64,000 nucleotides of DNA from Leuctra nigra (lineage: Eukaryota; Arthropoda; Insecta; Plecoptera; Leuctridae). The notes under the pieces were generated by a model. That model had not been told where the DNA came from. It did no database searches and saw nothing but the letters and a program-made list of their open reading frames with translations. Where the stretch lies: the NCBI GenBank assembly GCA_934045905.1, contig OW203769.1, forward strand, positions 26,009,705-26,073,704, read 5' to 3'. Position 1 is the stretch's first letter. Each line of letters begins with the position of its first letter. This document shows positions 1-12,800 of this stretch, piece after piece. A program made the translations under genes and the position numbers.

Positions 1-979
1 ACTCAAATGTCATATTTAAATAATAGTTTTGGAATAGCAAGTTTCGGATGACATCTACAAATTGTTATACAACGTTATACGTACATACAGGTATTTGTTA
101 CAGTTTTGACTCAAGTATAATAAAAAATCTAGTGTTACATATCAACCACAGCTGTTGTACTTTGATTATAAGCTATTTTATTCGATAATTTTTAAACAAA
201 TCAACTTTACTCACATTTCCTCCCGCGGTAGTATTTCGTCGTTTTTTTACTTTTTTGATCGTTTGCACTCGGTTTGAAATTTGCATTGAGTTTTGTATGG
301 TGTCGTCACTTCAGTGCAAATCAAGTGGAGCACGAGTGCGACCATTATTAGTCAATGCTGTCCGAATTTTACCGTATTTGGCAATCGCAACCGAATAATG
401 GATCGTAGGATATTATTACTTTTGCATAGATATTGAAATCTTTGACATTTTATCTTGCTGGCCGAGCAATTGTCTGGACTGTGAAAAGGCGTTTTATTTT
501 ATAAACTCTTGATACAGATGTTATCAAACACAGCAATAGGGGTGGGACTGGGGCTGGGAAAATTTGTTCAAATGAATAGTGATAAAGCAAATATTGACAA
601 TAAAAAATATGGATAGGTAAACAAAGCCCCAATGGGGCTTTGTGGCCGCGACCAATTTTAGTGTTTTATTGTATTTGTATGTGTTATTTTTGTGAAATAA
701 AAAAAGGCCAGTTTGGCACTGGAAGGATTTCGTATACAAACTGAAATTCACTCACATCATTTTTCAAAATAAAATCGTTGTAATTTGGACTTAATACAAA
801 GTTATATTAATGTATTTTTTTTAACAAACAGCATCACATTATAGGTAGGTATGTTTGAAATGGTCCACCAAGGGAGGTACATCCCAAGGTCATCCTTGTA
901 TCTGTACTTCATGTATAGAAATCATAAAATTAATTTAATAATTTAATTTAAACCAATTTCAAAACATATTCTCACTAAC
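1..979. other. non-coding, intron downstream of arrestin exon 5
   Basis: No exon is visible here on either strand. The donor of arrestin exon 5 lies at 979/978 on the minus strand, so this stretch is read as the following intron. The roughly 100 C-terminal arrestin residues should lie beyond the left edge. Confidence 0.6.
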
Positions 980-3900
980 CTTCAAGTATCCATCGAGCGC
1001 AATACCGTAACGATCCTTATTGCTGGAAGCAAGAGGTACCAGATAGAAGACTTTGGTAAAAGAAGCTCCAGGGGTTACGGGACAACCCTCCCTCGTCTCC
1101 AGACTGGCCACATGTCGTGAAAACTGGGAGTTCACCATAGTCACTTCGCAGTGTTGCACCACGTACACCTGGAATATCGTAAAGGAACATAGATGTTAAA
1201 GTAAAGAGCACTACATTTGTTTAACTAAGAATAGTTTGGTTGCACTGTCTTAGTTATTATTTTCATGCGTACTTTTCATGAACGAGGTTGACACAACTGT
1301 AATACAGAGGGTAGTTTGGGACTGACCTTGATGTTCTTGACGGACTTGCGGGAGTTGTTGTTGATGATGACGTTGGCGGCCAACTTCTCGCCGTGGTAGT
1401 AGATCTCCTTGTCCATCGTCACCTCCAGGTTCAGTTTGCCGGTGGAGAACGTGAACCCCTTGGACACGAGGGAGCTGGGGAGGCGGCGACCGCGCGTCGG
1501 GGGCGCATATTGCAGCTGAGCAAGAGAACATTGATATTGTTTTCGGAATATGTCTTCAAACTGATTGATCAACCCATTGATTTCAATGAATGTAATGGTA
1601 ACACGAACCTTCTTGATGGCGAGAGAGACTGAAGAGCGCTTGTGTCCACGATCATCGGCGTTATCGCCGACGTAGGTCTTGACGTTGTACTCAACTCCCA
1701 GCGGCTTCCCCTGGTCGTCCTCCCCCGGCTGCAGGGTCACCGACGACGGCGAGGAGGCCGGGAAGTGGAACATGAAGGGGAAGGCGTTCGGCGCGAACTT
1801 CTTCAGCAGACGCTCCTAGAAGACAAGTTAGAGCATGAGGAAGCCGTCAACCTCTGCTGCAGGGTCACCGACGACGGCGAGGAGGCCGGGAAGTGGAACA
1901 TGAAGGGGAAGGCGTTCGGCGCGAACTTCTTCAGCAGACGCTCCTAGAAGACAAGTTAGAGCGTGAGGAAGCCGTCAACCTCTGCTGCAGGGTCACCGAC
2001 GACGGGGAGGAGGCCGGGAAGTGGAACATGAAGGGGAAGGCGTTCGGCGCGAACTTCTTCAGCAGACGCTCCTAGAAGACAAGTTAGAGCATGAGGAAGC
2101 CGTCAACCTCTGCTGCAGGGTCACCGATGTGGAGGTTGAGGGAAGAATCCAAGGGAATTAGAAAAAGTAAAGAAATATCTTCATATAAAAATTTACCAAC
2201 AATTGTAATACAGTTAATTACATTTAGAGCCTTGAAAAAATGGAACACTGTATGTAAACCTGCCTGTATCAGTGTATCGAAGTAACTGTACCTACCTGAA
2301 TCGGCGTGATGTCGGGCTTCTCATCCCCCATGGGCACGATCTGCTCCTTGGCCAGGATCATCTCCTTGCTGAATTTCAACCCCATGACCTCGTCCTCTTC
2401 GCGACCATAGCGATAAGTCGTCACCACCTGCACAGAACATTCCACTTATTCCTCGTCAGACATTATGTATCAAATTATGCTGATACCATAACTTTCATTA
2501 TTAATTATAAGGTATTGTTATAATGTTTTTATTGTAGGTATCTATGAACATAATTATTATAATCAACAGATACTTCGCGCATCGTTTTTTAGTGCATAAC
2601 ATAATACTATTTTATTTCTGTCGAATACACTCTGCGTAAACAAATAATATGGAGTTGGCCGCATAGATTTAGTACATGGATGAGCCAAGTATTTCATGAT
2701 CTTAAAACATATTTTTGACAGAAAGTGTTGACTTGGCCAAAGTTTTTATCACTACTTTAAGTTCTGAATTTTTAGATTTCTCCTATTATTTCTTTAGTTG
2801 GGAAACTAACTTTGTAATTTTACACTGAGTTTTTTTTTGGGAGGGAGGGTAAATTTTACGTAAAACAATATAAACTTGATTATGGTTTTTAATTTAATTG
2901 GACGGCATATCGTACAGGCATGGCTTCTAGCTAAACCCTCCACTAAGAAGGTGGCGGGGGGGGGGGGGGGGGGATTCTAATATCTAAACCCAATCAAAAA
3001 TCTATAAAATAGGTTTAAAAATTGAAATATCTCCCGGGTTATCGCTGGCCCCGCATGCTAGCTGTTGTCACATGGCGCTTAGATCGGGGCTTAAGAAAGT
3101 TCGTCAAGCCACACAACTCACATCAATGAAAGAATATGCGATTGCATTGCATTACCTACTCGAGTTAATTAACTTCGAATATCGTTTTTGTCTGCCTATG
3201 GAAATAGTGCGAATGATTAATATTCTAAAAATAATGATTTTGGAAATAAACTATGTAAACTTATTTAATAAATAAAAATCATAATTATTCTCTTAGATTA
3301 GAACACAATGCATTGAACCATCAAAATTGAATGAAACTAAACATTATGAAATTATAAAATTACAAAATGATTGAATTAAAAGAATTACTATCGTACACAG
3401 ACAATTTGTTGGTAATAAATGGGTTTTATTTTAAGGTCTCAAGTAAGAACTTAATTGGATAATTTTGTTAAAGACTTGATTAAAGGTTTCTTATCAGAAG
3501 ATTATCTGAAGTTTTAAATTATTGTCATTCCGCTGTGGTATTATAATGTATCGTGTCATCGGATGACTGTGGACTTCTTGGTGAATTCTATTCTAGCTTA
3601 TTGTTTTTATTCATTTGGTTTTAATTGATGCTAACTTATTGTTTTTATTCATTTGGTTTTGGGCCTAAAATAATATTGCTTATTTTCGTATAATATATCC
3701 AAGATTAGCAAGAAAATGTATACATATTATTTATTATTACGTAATTAGTATACCTACCAATTGCAAATTGAAAAGATTTACTAATTGTGGGACTTGAACC
3801 CACTTGTCTATACGAATTTTTTAACGATAGCCAAAATATTATTTTCTTACAAATATTCAGGTGTAGAACAATATTTTAATTGGAGCATAGGTTCTGCAAT

Positions 3901-4739
3901 GCTACATGTTTGGCTTCATGGAAAAGATACATAGCTAGTGGTATTGAGGCGAGCCCTCGATAGAGTCGAATCCCGGTTCGACAGTGATTTGGATACAGAA
4001 CTTAAAATCCTTCGCATACCTATAAAACAATCATTCACATCTTCACTGAAAAGTAGACAAATTGAAATAGGTCTCGTTTAAACAACACCCCCACTCACCC
4101 CCACCCCCTTCCTCACTCAAAGTTACTATAAGTAGTTGACCCCTGTACGCTATTACTTGGCTGTTACTTTATTTTGAAGAGGGACAAATCAGTAATCACA
4201 CCATGATCACACCATTTTTATTATCATTTCCGAAACACTATTCTTAAATATAACTGAGGAAAGGATCTATATAGTCCGGGACACCCCATTCCTGGAACCA
4301 AATTCCCGTTTTTGTTACGGTTTACTAGAAGAATCCTACTTGAGCTTTTTTACTGAGTTTTAAAGCGAAACGTAGTTCATTTCGAGTTCTTTGTCACTTT
4401 TTAAAGTTTTTATGTAAAGAATAGCGCCTTGAGTCCTGTGACCTTCAAAACCCCTTTCCTGATTTATCATCCCCCATGTTTGAAAAAGTTCCAACGCCCA
4501 CGTTCCAATACTGGATAACATTATTTATAAACAACAAAAGCAAAACTCACCTGGCCATAGATCTTCCTTCCCTTCAAATAATCATTATCAACAACAATTA
4601 CGCCATCAATCGGGTCGCATGAGTCGAGATGGTCAATAAAATCGCGTTTTCCCAAGTACACCGTGACCTTCCCATTCGGTGTCGTCTTCTTAAACACCTT
4701 CACGGCGACAACTTGGGCCAACAACAACAAATTAAACAT
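980..4739 (-). CDS. Arr2: visual arrestin, phosrestin/Arr2-like (partial, five exons)
   Basis: Arrestin binds light-activated, phosphorylated rhodopsin in photoreceptor microvilli and stops G-protein signalling. Coding exons on the minus strand are 4739-4551, 2427-2296, 1815-1609, 1515-1327 and 1168-980. All four introns between them are GT-AG and phase 0, and the exons give 302 residues in one frame. Recognisable segments in order are [20 protein letters not shown] (N-domain start), [43 protein letters not shown] (the region of the phosphate-sensing arginine), the interdomain hinge, EIYYHGEK, and [12 protein letters not shown] in the C-domain. Similarity is clearly to the Arr2/phosrestin-I type rather than Arr1. 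The C-terminal part is missing because the window ends. The start codon gives an eight-residue extension (MFNLLLLA) before the usual VVAVKVFKK start. Exon 3 carries a tandem array over its acceptor. Family assignment is very secure; orthology to Arr2 is likely. Confidence 0.95.
1731..2128 (-). repeat. 128-bp tandem array over arrestin exon 3 acceptor
   Basis: Three full units (1731-1858, 1859-1986, 1987-2114) plus a partial fourth copy to about 2128, nearly identical. Each unit holds the first 85 nt of arrestin exon 3, its TCTAG acceptor and 43 bp of upstream intron. Only the copy at 1815 leads into the rest of the exon. Splicing to an upstream copy would read through the next intron piece and reach a stop (TGA) shortly after. 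Confidence 0.95.
2428..4550. other. arrestin intron 1, with tRNA-like remnants
   Basis: No exon found. It contains a G/C homopolymer near 2948-2973, a short direct duplication near 3597-3660, and two tRNA-like fragments: a T-arm-like inverted element around 3786-3803 (minus strand) and an A-box/B-box-like pair around 3930-3982 (plus strand). Neither folds into a convincing full tRNA; they look like decayed SINE or tRNA pieces. Confidence 0.4.
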
Positions 4740-4838
4740 TGTTGTTGTTGGTTAATATTGTTGATAGAAGAATGACAATTTCGATGTTGTTGCTGTTTGG
4801 ATGGATTCAACAGTAGTGCTGCGAGAGACGACGGTGGT

Positions 4839-4844
4839 TTTTAT
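4839..4844 (-). promoter_or_regulatory. arrestin TATA box
   Basis: TATAAA on the minus strand about 100 bp upstream of the arrestin ATG at 4739. This implies a start site near 4810 and a 5' leader of about 70 nt. The position fits a core promoter; transcription start is inferred, not seen. Confidence 0.55.
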
Positions 4845-4878
4845 ATGTACTTGGAATTTTGTGGGGTTTCCGCAAATA

Positions 4879-4923
4879 GGATTATGCAGAAGGAAGGAAA
4901 TCGTATTGAGGGTAATCTAATAA
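4879..4923 (-). promoter_or_regulatory. candidate photoreceptor (RCSI/K50 homeodomain) sites
   Basis: TAATCTAATAA at 4913-4923 matches 10 of 11 positions of the insect rhodopsin RCSI/P3 consensus TAATYNRATTA. A K50 homeodomain site (TAATCC on the minus strand) lies at 4879-4884. Both sit within 90 bp upstream of the arrestin TATA box, where insect phototransduction genes carry such sites. Short AT-rich matches can arise by chance. Confidence 0.35.
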
Positions 4924-6885
4924 TGGTTGAACTTTTATCATTTCTTGTAGAAAGAGATTCGTTTTAGAGGATGTGGATGAGTTATTAAATCAATGTAATC
5001 TTGGTAGTGACTCACTTTGTGGTAAATATGCGTCATATCTTTATAATTGTGTTTAGCTTCCTAGTTTTCTGCCACTAGGATAGTCTCTACGGATGAATGA
5101 TATGATTTTGATTGGTATATGATTGATGAATGGAAGAATAAGATGAAAGGTGGTGTAGGGAACCTTCTCAGCATTTGCCTGTGAGGAAACCAAGAAAAGA
5201 AACGCATGATAAAGATGGAGAGACAATCGCACCTCAGTACTGGGGTTGCTTAGAGAACTATACTGAGCCGACTGCGCTGTCATTTGTATAGTATTGTGGA
5301 AAATCCACCTTTTCCACCTACGAGCTAAAATTTTTCCCTTTTTCAAAAAAAAACACATCTTTGAAAATTTCAACAAATAAAAATCAATCAATATCTTGGA
5401 AGATAACTAGGTAAACGCTCTCACTAATGCGATGATAAGCGAGCACCGGTATGTCTAGCACCTCTTACCGAAATTCCATAAATAGAGAAAACATACCTAA
5501 AGTCTATTCAATTCAATTTTAATTTTAAACCCATTTTATTACATACCATACATAATATGTAATAACAGGGCAAAAACCTAAACAAAACTTATGAATTCTG
5601 CGTGAATAATATGCTATAGCCGCATAAGAAATAAATCTCGTGGGCGGGCTGGCGAATACAAAATTAATATTATACATTATGCACATTCTGTACGCATATC
5701 ACAAACCAGTTAGGTACTGAATCAGTATAAAATAAACTCTTGTCAATGTCAAAGGCGAAACAAAATTTGCAAAATTATACTACCTACGTTGCATTATTTT
5801 CCAACATATTTTCTAAATTAAGGTCCTCAATTTCGTAGTTATAAATCCTTTATTTTTCCCGTCTACTAGAAATATTGCCAAAATGTTATACCGACCGTTT
5901 TAGCTAGGGTTTTAGAACAAGAAGCCATGGAAATCAGTAGGTATATAGCCAACGTCTACGTCAATCTGTTTTCACGTATTGGCATCGTAATCTTTCAACG
6001 ACTAATTATATTATCTTTTGTAAACCTACATTCAATAATATATTACGTACGTTTTGTACTTGTGGTAAAATGCCAGCATAAATAACTTTCATTTTGATTA
6101 TTTTAACGAGCAAATTAAAAATTGTTTATTACCCCACAAATTTAGTTATACATTGTTCAAATCTATGATCAAATCAAATCTCAGGTGTGCTTTTCCGAGA
6201 AAGGGTTTCTTTGGCCTGATAAATACCGTTCCCCTCGAAAATTCTTTGTTTGTAAACATAATGTCAACAACATATTAAAAAATCAGTTTATTCCAAATCG
6301 TTGCTTTGTTTTTGCCGCCACACTTGGCGCTACTGTCGGTGGTAGGAAGTAGCACTGCAAGAGAAAGATGCTGCCTGTCACTGTCATTATCATCAGCTGT
6401 GCGGTAGATGTTCTCGGTTTTCCTCTCCTAAACATGGCTGTCAATGACATGTGAATCGTGATTGATTTGTGATTTGCAATTAGTTTATGTATTAATTACC
6501 TTATTAATCAAGTGATAATCATGCCAAAGTAATACTAGAACATTTATAACATAAGGTGTTATAAACATGAGATATATATTGGATTAATTTCCTCAAATGA
6601 ACTGTCAAAACTTACCTGTTGGTTTGTCTGAGTGATGGCTGTCAAACGTAAAATTTCTGATTGATCGGAAAGGTGATAATATGTTTCGTCTTATATAATG
6701 CATAAATATGTGCACACTTACAAATTATAGCAAATACATAATTATGTGGAATTGGTGGCCATACTAAAATCTATTTAACTTGATTAGAAACTGGCACTTT
6801 CGTTTCAAATATCAGTGGTTTATAGCCTATTCATATCAAGTATGTTGTTACTTTCAGGTAGGTTCCATTTCAACGAAGAGCGATC
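4924..6885. other. divergent intergenic region arrestin/PEX7
   Basis: About 2 kb separates the two divergent genes. Apart from the SINE remnant no coding segment is seen. The PEX7 leader probably lies in 6300-6885; a possible 5'-UTR acceptor (CTTTCAG) is present at 6852-6858. Confidence 0.4.
5091..5285 (-). mobile_element. diverged tRNA-derived SINE copy
   Basis: The segment GGATGAATGAT ... GGTGGTGTAGGGAACCTTC ... GCATTTGCCTGT lines up, with divergence, with the clearer SINE at 52250-52546 in the same orientation. The tRNA-like head is decayed. It lies in the region between the arrestin and PEX7 genes. Confidence 0.45.
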
Positions 6886-9800
6886 ATGCCCACATTCCTG
6901 ACGCCAAACCGCCATGGATACTCGGTGCGTTTCTCTCCGTTCCAAGCAGAGCGCGTTGTGTGCGCGACGAGTCAATACTTCGGTCTCGCTGGCGGTGGTA
7001 CTCTTTTCCTCTTGGAGATCACCCCGGGTGGTGACTTGGTTGAGATTAGCAACTTCCAGTGGACCGATGGCAAGAAACTATCTAATTACATTTTTGAAAA
7101 TGTTGTAGTACTTGATGACAAACTTCTTTTGAAATGCCAATCTAACGGTTTCTTTGATGTCTAGGTTTATTCGACGTTGTTTGGAGTGAAACTGATGCTA
7201 ATGTTGTAGTCACTGCCAGTGGCGATGGAGTTTTGCAACTTTGGAATCTAGCTTGTCCACAGGTTAGTGGAATAATTTGTAGGCTTTTAAACTAATGGAA
7301 TTTAGTTTTAATGTTTTGAACTTATTTGAGTCATACAATTTTAGTGACATAAATTTTGCTTCTTAATTTTTTGAACTCGGAATTAAATTAAAATAAATGG
7401 ATACTTACCTGCTATCTACAATTAGATAAAGTACTATTCCGATGACTACACGGATGGCTCTTTAATGGTAGCGAATCAAATGTGGATTTTTATAGAATAT
7501 TTCTTCGGTTTGTACCTATTAACAAAATACTTATTTTGTTTTGATATTTCTCCTCATAACCTGAACATTACAACCTATCTAGGTACCTACGGGCAATGTC
7601 AAACTTATAATGAGTAAGTTACAATAGGGTGTAGGTACTACCTAAAATAAAACAAAATAATGGCTCTTGCCAAGAAGCAAGGAAGTACCTAGCCCAAAAT
7701 TTCAATACCTACACTTTCTCAAGATGGAACATTTTTAGGTTGCTTCTGAAAGAATTGGCATGATTTGAATTGACAATATGAGGAGAAATTTTGTTGAATA
7801 TTTTGATTTTTTTTTATAGGCATCAAGAATTAATTTAATTATTCACAAATATGATTTTTATGAATGGAATGAAATATATTTTGATTAAACATTAGCACAG
7901 TAGCAAATTGCCTCTAGTAGGTAGGTACCTACCTAGTAGGTAACTCCTAGTAATTAGGTACCTAATTAAATTATTTTATCATCATTTCTCACTTAATGTT
8001 TTTTGTCAAGATGTACTTTTAAAAAATTATGATGTAATTAAAAGTCACCTAATTTAAAATTTAAGTTTTATTAATTCAGAAAAACCCTATTTCACTAATT
8101 TAAAAAATAAAAAATAATATTTATTAAAATTCTCCTAGCTAGAGGTAGGTACCTACCTGAGCCTACCTAACATTTTTGTTTCATTTAAGGATTTTATTTA
8201 CAAGTTTTTTATTGCAGCATTTTTTTTGTACCCCATGCCATGGCCTATGGGATATATTATTTTTGGACTTACCTACCGTGTTTTTGCACCAAAATATTAT
8301 TTTAACAATAAAATGCCGTATCTTATTATTTATATCAACTTCATTTTATTGCAGAATTCAATTTTTTTACTCATCATCATCACTACCTAGTCTTTTCATA
8401 TATCTACCTAATGTGTGTTTTTAAAAAAGTATATAAAATAATCTTTAAATGTTACTGCAACTTCTTGCGCCATGTTCAAAAAACAAACGGCCTTCTCATT
8501 TGTGCCAGAAAGTTGTCAAGTTCAAGACATGACTGTTTTTTGACACAAAAACCAGGGAAATCATGAGTTTTCAGTGCATAGCAGGTCAGGCATGTCTGGA
8601 CTTGACATTTTTTTACATCGAAATGACGACTAGAATACATAATAATCCCGCGCTTAGCAAAAAATTTACTAAAATTGGACTTGACTTGTTTTGACCAAGC
8701 CCCTTAATTACACTTCATTCTCTTGACTCAGCTGCCGCCACAGACGTTCCGCGAACACAAGAAGGAGGTCTACTCGGTCAACTGGAGTCAAACGAGATCG
8801 GAACAATTAGTCTTATCGGCATCATGGGACTGTAGCGTCAAGCTGGTAAATGTTTATCAAACTTGCCTGTACATAAACCAGAGTCTTCAACCATGTACTA
8901 CCTAAATAGCATAGTATTTTCTAACTGTCATGTATGTTTGTGATACAGTGGGATCCGAATCGCCCCAACTCTCTAGCCACATTCCTCGGTCACTCTCAGC
9001 TAGTTTACAATGCAATGTGGTCGCCTCACGTTCCTTCGTGCTTTGCATCGGTCTCAGGTGAGTTATGTTCTTGCTTTTCCTCAGCCAACCGGTTTGTAAT
9101 TTTCTTTCCACAAATTGAGGAAAGAAAATGTTTTGGACATTTTGGGAGATAAGCAGAAAGGGAAAAAAAACACTTATGAAAGCAAGCAGCCTTGAAGATT
9201 TAATCTTTTATTACCAAAAGTATCATAGGGATAGTGTTTTGGTGAATAGCAACGTTGAAATAGAGGATGTGGAAACCTGTATTATATTCCTGATCAATAG
9301 AGCTAGGAGGATGTTTATCCTTTTTTAATTTTTTATTCAGACACGTCTAAAAATGATAAATAAATACAGTATGTTTCATGTGTTCCTAATTTCAAAAATT
9401 ATTTTGCCTGAAAATTATTTTTTCTCACGTTTTTAAGAATTCAGTGCTTTTCTTGCTATTTTTGTCCTTTTCTTAAATTATTGTGGAAAATAGTCTTATC
9501 AATTAGGTATTTGTTTCGAGTTACCTACAAATAAAATTGTTGTCCTCACAAAATTTCCATCCTCCACTTGGATGACCAACGATGATACTTGACACATTGA
9601 CACATTCATACCATAATTTAAGTTCACTTTAATATCTTACTCCAAATTCAACTCCTAAACCAATAAATCGAATAATATGTTGACGAATATTACAAAGCAT
9701 AACATTTCATTGGTCCTTTATCGGGATTTTATGGTATTTTTTAATAGTTTTACGGTACTATTAGCCTGCCTTTTTGGACGTTTCATAGTTCCTAAGCATC

Positions 9801-12800
9801 TTAGCCCTACTAATAAATTAATAATATCATAAGTTATGCTTCTGATCGGTGTGTGTCTTGCTAGGTGATGGCACACTGCGCGTGTGGAACTCTCACGTGC
9901 CGCAGCGCGCGTCGATGGTGTTGCGCGCTCACGATGCCGAAGTGCTCAGCTGTGATTGGTGCAAGTATGATCAGAACATCCTCGCGACGGGCGGCTCCGA
10001 CGGTCTCATCCGAGGCTGGGATCTGCGCAACTTTACAACACCAGTCTTCGAACAGAAGGTTTGGATGCGCGGAATGTTTAATATCGGCCGTCGCTGATAG
10101 CAGACGTGGGTTATTCTCGAAGATGAGCGTCATAGTCTTTCAAACATTTGAATCTTTAAATATAATAGTATTAACAGAGTGCAGACGCGTCCCCTCACTC
10201 TTTTTTCAGGGTGGACGCCGTCCCCCCACTTAATTTTCATTGAAGTAATAATTGGCTTAGAATTGTTTACAAATCACGTCGAAACTAGAAAGGCACCAAA
10301 TTTGGTCATGAAATTCAAATTTTTCCAGGGGCTATGCGCCCCGGACCCAAATTGTGTTGGGGGCCCTCTCCCCAAACCTCCTATTGTTTCGTAGGCAAAT
10401 ATGTTTCCCCAAACAATCACTGAGCGCCTGCCTACTTATTATTTTACAAATTAACCACTGAATATTAATCTTACATAGGGATGGCACTTTTACCGGATCT
10501 GAAAAAATCGGTGATTTTACCGGTAAATTTTACCGGTAAATTTACCGGTCAGCGGTAAATTTTGAAAAATGATGGCAGATACCAATACACAGTCTTGGGT
10601 AGTAACGTAACGAAAGTAACGCATTACTGTAACGAAATTACTTTTTTGGGTAACGAGCCAGTAATTTCATTACAAAATTTTTGAAGTAACGTCCGAGTAA
10701 TTTCATAACTTTTTTCCATGTAATTTGAGGTTAGTAACGCGTTACAAATTGTCGCGCCTCCACTGTTGTTTTCGTACATCTTTTGCAAGTTGTGGAACTA
10801 AATTCACGATGAGTAAGATGAATTTAAGCCTGAATTGATTTACCTTTATCTTTTGGACGATTTTTTATTCATAAACACCTAGAATCGCCTTGTAAAATAA
10901 TGTCAAATGGATATATTCACTAAAATGACACGAGAATCTCTTTGCATGCTGGTTGTAGGATAGGCGCCATTTTTCTTATTTTGTTTTGTGTACATTTCGG
11001 AAATCACGGAAAATTTCGAAGTAATTTCGTTACTATTGTTCATGAAATGTAAAGTAATTTCATTACTTCTTAATAATTGTAACGGTAAAGTAATTTTACT
11101 ACATTTTAACCCATGTAATTTGTAACGTAATTTCATTACTTTTTAAAAGTAATTTACCCAAGTCTGCCAATACATGACTATACCAAATACAAAAATGACC
11201 CTACTTTATTATATGACCCATTGACACCCATGTTTGACCCATTTTGACCCATTTTCAATGTTAATAATGACAATACTCCATATTGATAAGGGATGATATG
11301 GCCGAATAGCATTGATTCGACCAATCTAGTGTAGGCTATGCCATGCTGCCTGTGCTATTCTCCCATAAGAGGAATTGTCGACCACCAATTTGATCAAGTT
11401 ACAATCTGTGTCTTCTAAACAATCAAACCTAAAGAGAGATTCCGACATTGGAAGTAATGGTATATGGATGGAGTTATCATTCTGAATGATTGAGGACAAC
11501 CAAAAATCAACGTAAAATATGCCCAACTGCTAATGTTGTCACACTTATGTTTACTTATAGTTTTTACTTAAAATTTGATATCTCCATTCATACATTGGAG
11601 AGGATCAAAAAAACAAAATTTACCATTTTTTTTACCGGTAAATTAATAATTGGTAAATTTACCTTAATTTACCGGTAAATTTTACCGGGTGCCATCCCTA
11701 ATCTTACATTTTATATGCTACGCCTAATATAGAGTGTCAAGCTTTAAAGTAGGACCTAGCAAATTATTTTAAATGCGATGCATTATTTTAATTACCTATT
11801 AACTATATTTGTGCGATTAATGTTTAGATGTAAAATATGAAAGTAGCATAATATTTATTCGCTGGATCTGTTATATCCTGTGTAGGGTGACCATTTGGCC
11901 CGATTTTGCCGGGACAGTCCCGTTTCCTAGCAACCTGTCCCGCTGTCCCCACGACCATCAAGCGGGACCCCTTTTGTCTCGATTTTTTACATGTTACCGT
12001 GATTTCGTAAATGCATACTTTGCCGCGTGGCAAATAGACTGCTGTGCCTCTATCTATTGTCTGCGCAGTGAATGAACAGTTTGTTCACAGCCTTCTCGAA
12101 TCTCGAGTCTCGAAAGCCACTGTCCACTTGACTGACAGCCAGCTGACTTTGTCCAATTTGCTTTGACTGTTATGAACATGGTCTTTGCTTTCCTTGGTGC
12201 TTGTTTGTGTGACTTGATTTGAATTTGTGGCTGTGAAGTGAAATAGCTAGCGAATACGTGTGTGCAATTCAAATTATATTTTTGTTTGTTACGTAGTTTA
12301 TTTGCTATGCCAAAACCAAAGCGAATATGTAAGTGGAACGACTCTCTAAAGAATGAATATACCTTTTTACGAAAGTGTGAACATTCATCGGACGTCGAGT
12401 GTACGGTTTGTAAAGCAGTTTGCTCCATTGCACACATGGTGGACGTTCGGACATCACGACACACATCAAGTCTCTTTAAAGTCTCTTTAGTCGCCTCAAA
12501 TCTGTTTAAAGACGACCAAATACCATAGAAAAACGGTTAAAAAATTCCTGGGGCTGTGCGCCCCAGACCCGCATTGTGCTGGGGGTCACTCCCCCAGACC
12601 CCCATTGTAACCCAAAACTGTCCCGATTTTCCAAATTCTAAATATGGACACCCTAATCCTGTGTTATATCCTGGAGTGCCGAGTGACATACACTACCCCA
12701 TGGGGTAGTACTACGCCATATTGAAATAATATAGTTGAGAGTGTAGGTACCTTTACTTTTATATTGTGTGGTGTGTTTTTATGCATGTGTACAGCAGGGA

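Noticed and set aside
1393..2285. Plus-strand ORFs over the arrestin exons
   Set aside because: Shadows of minus-strand coding sequence and the 128-bp array; no protein similarity.
3786..3985. tRNA genes
   Set aside because: T-arm-like and B-box-like segments are present but no complete cloverleaf or acceptor stem could be built.
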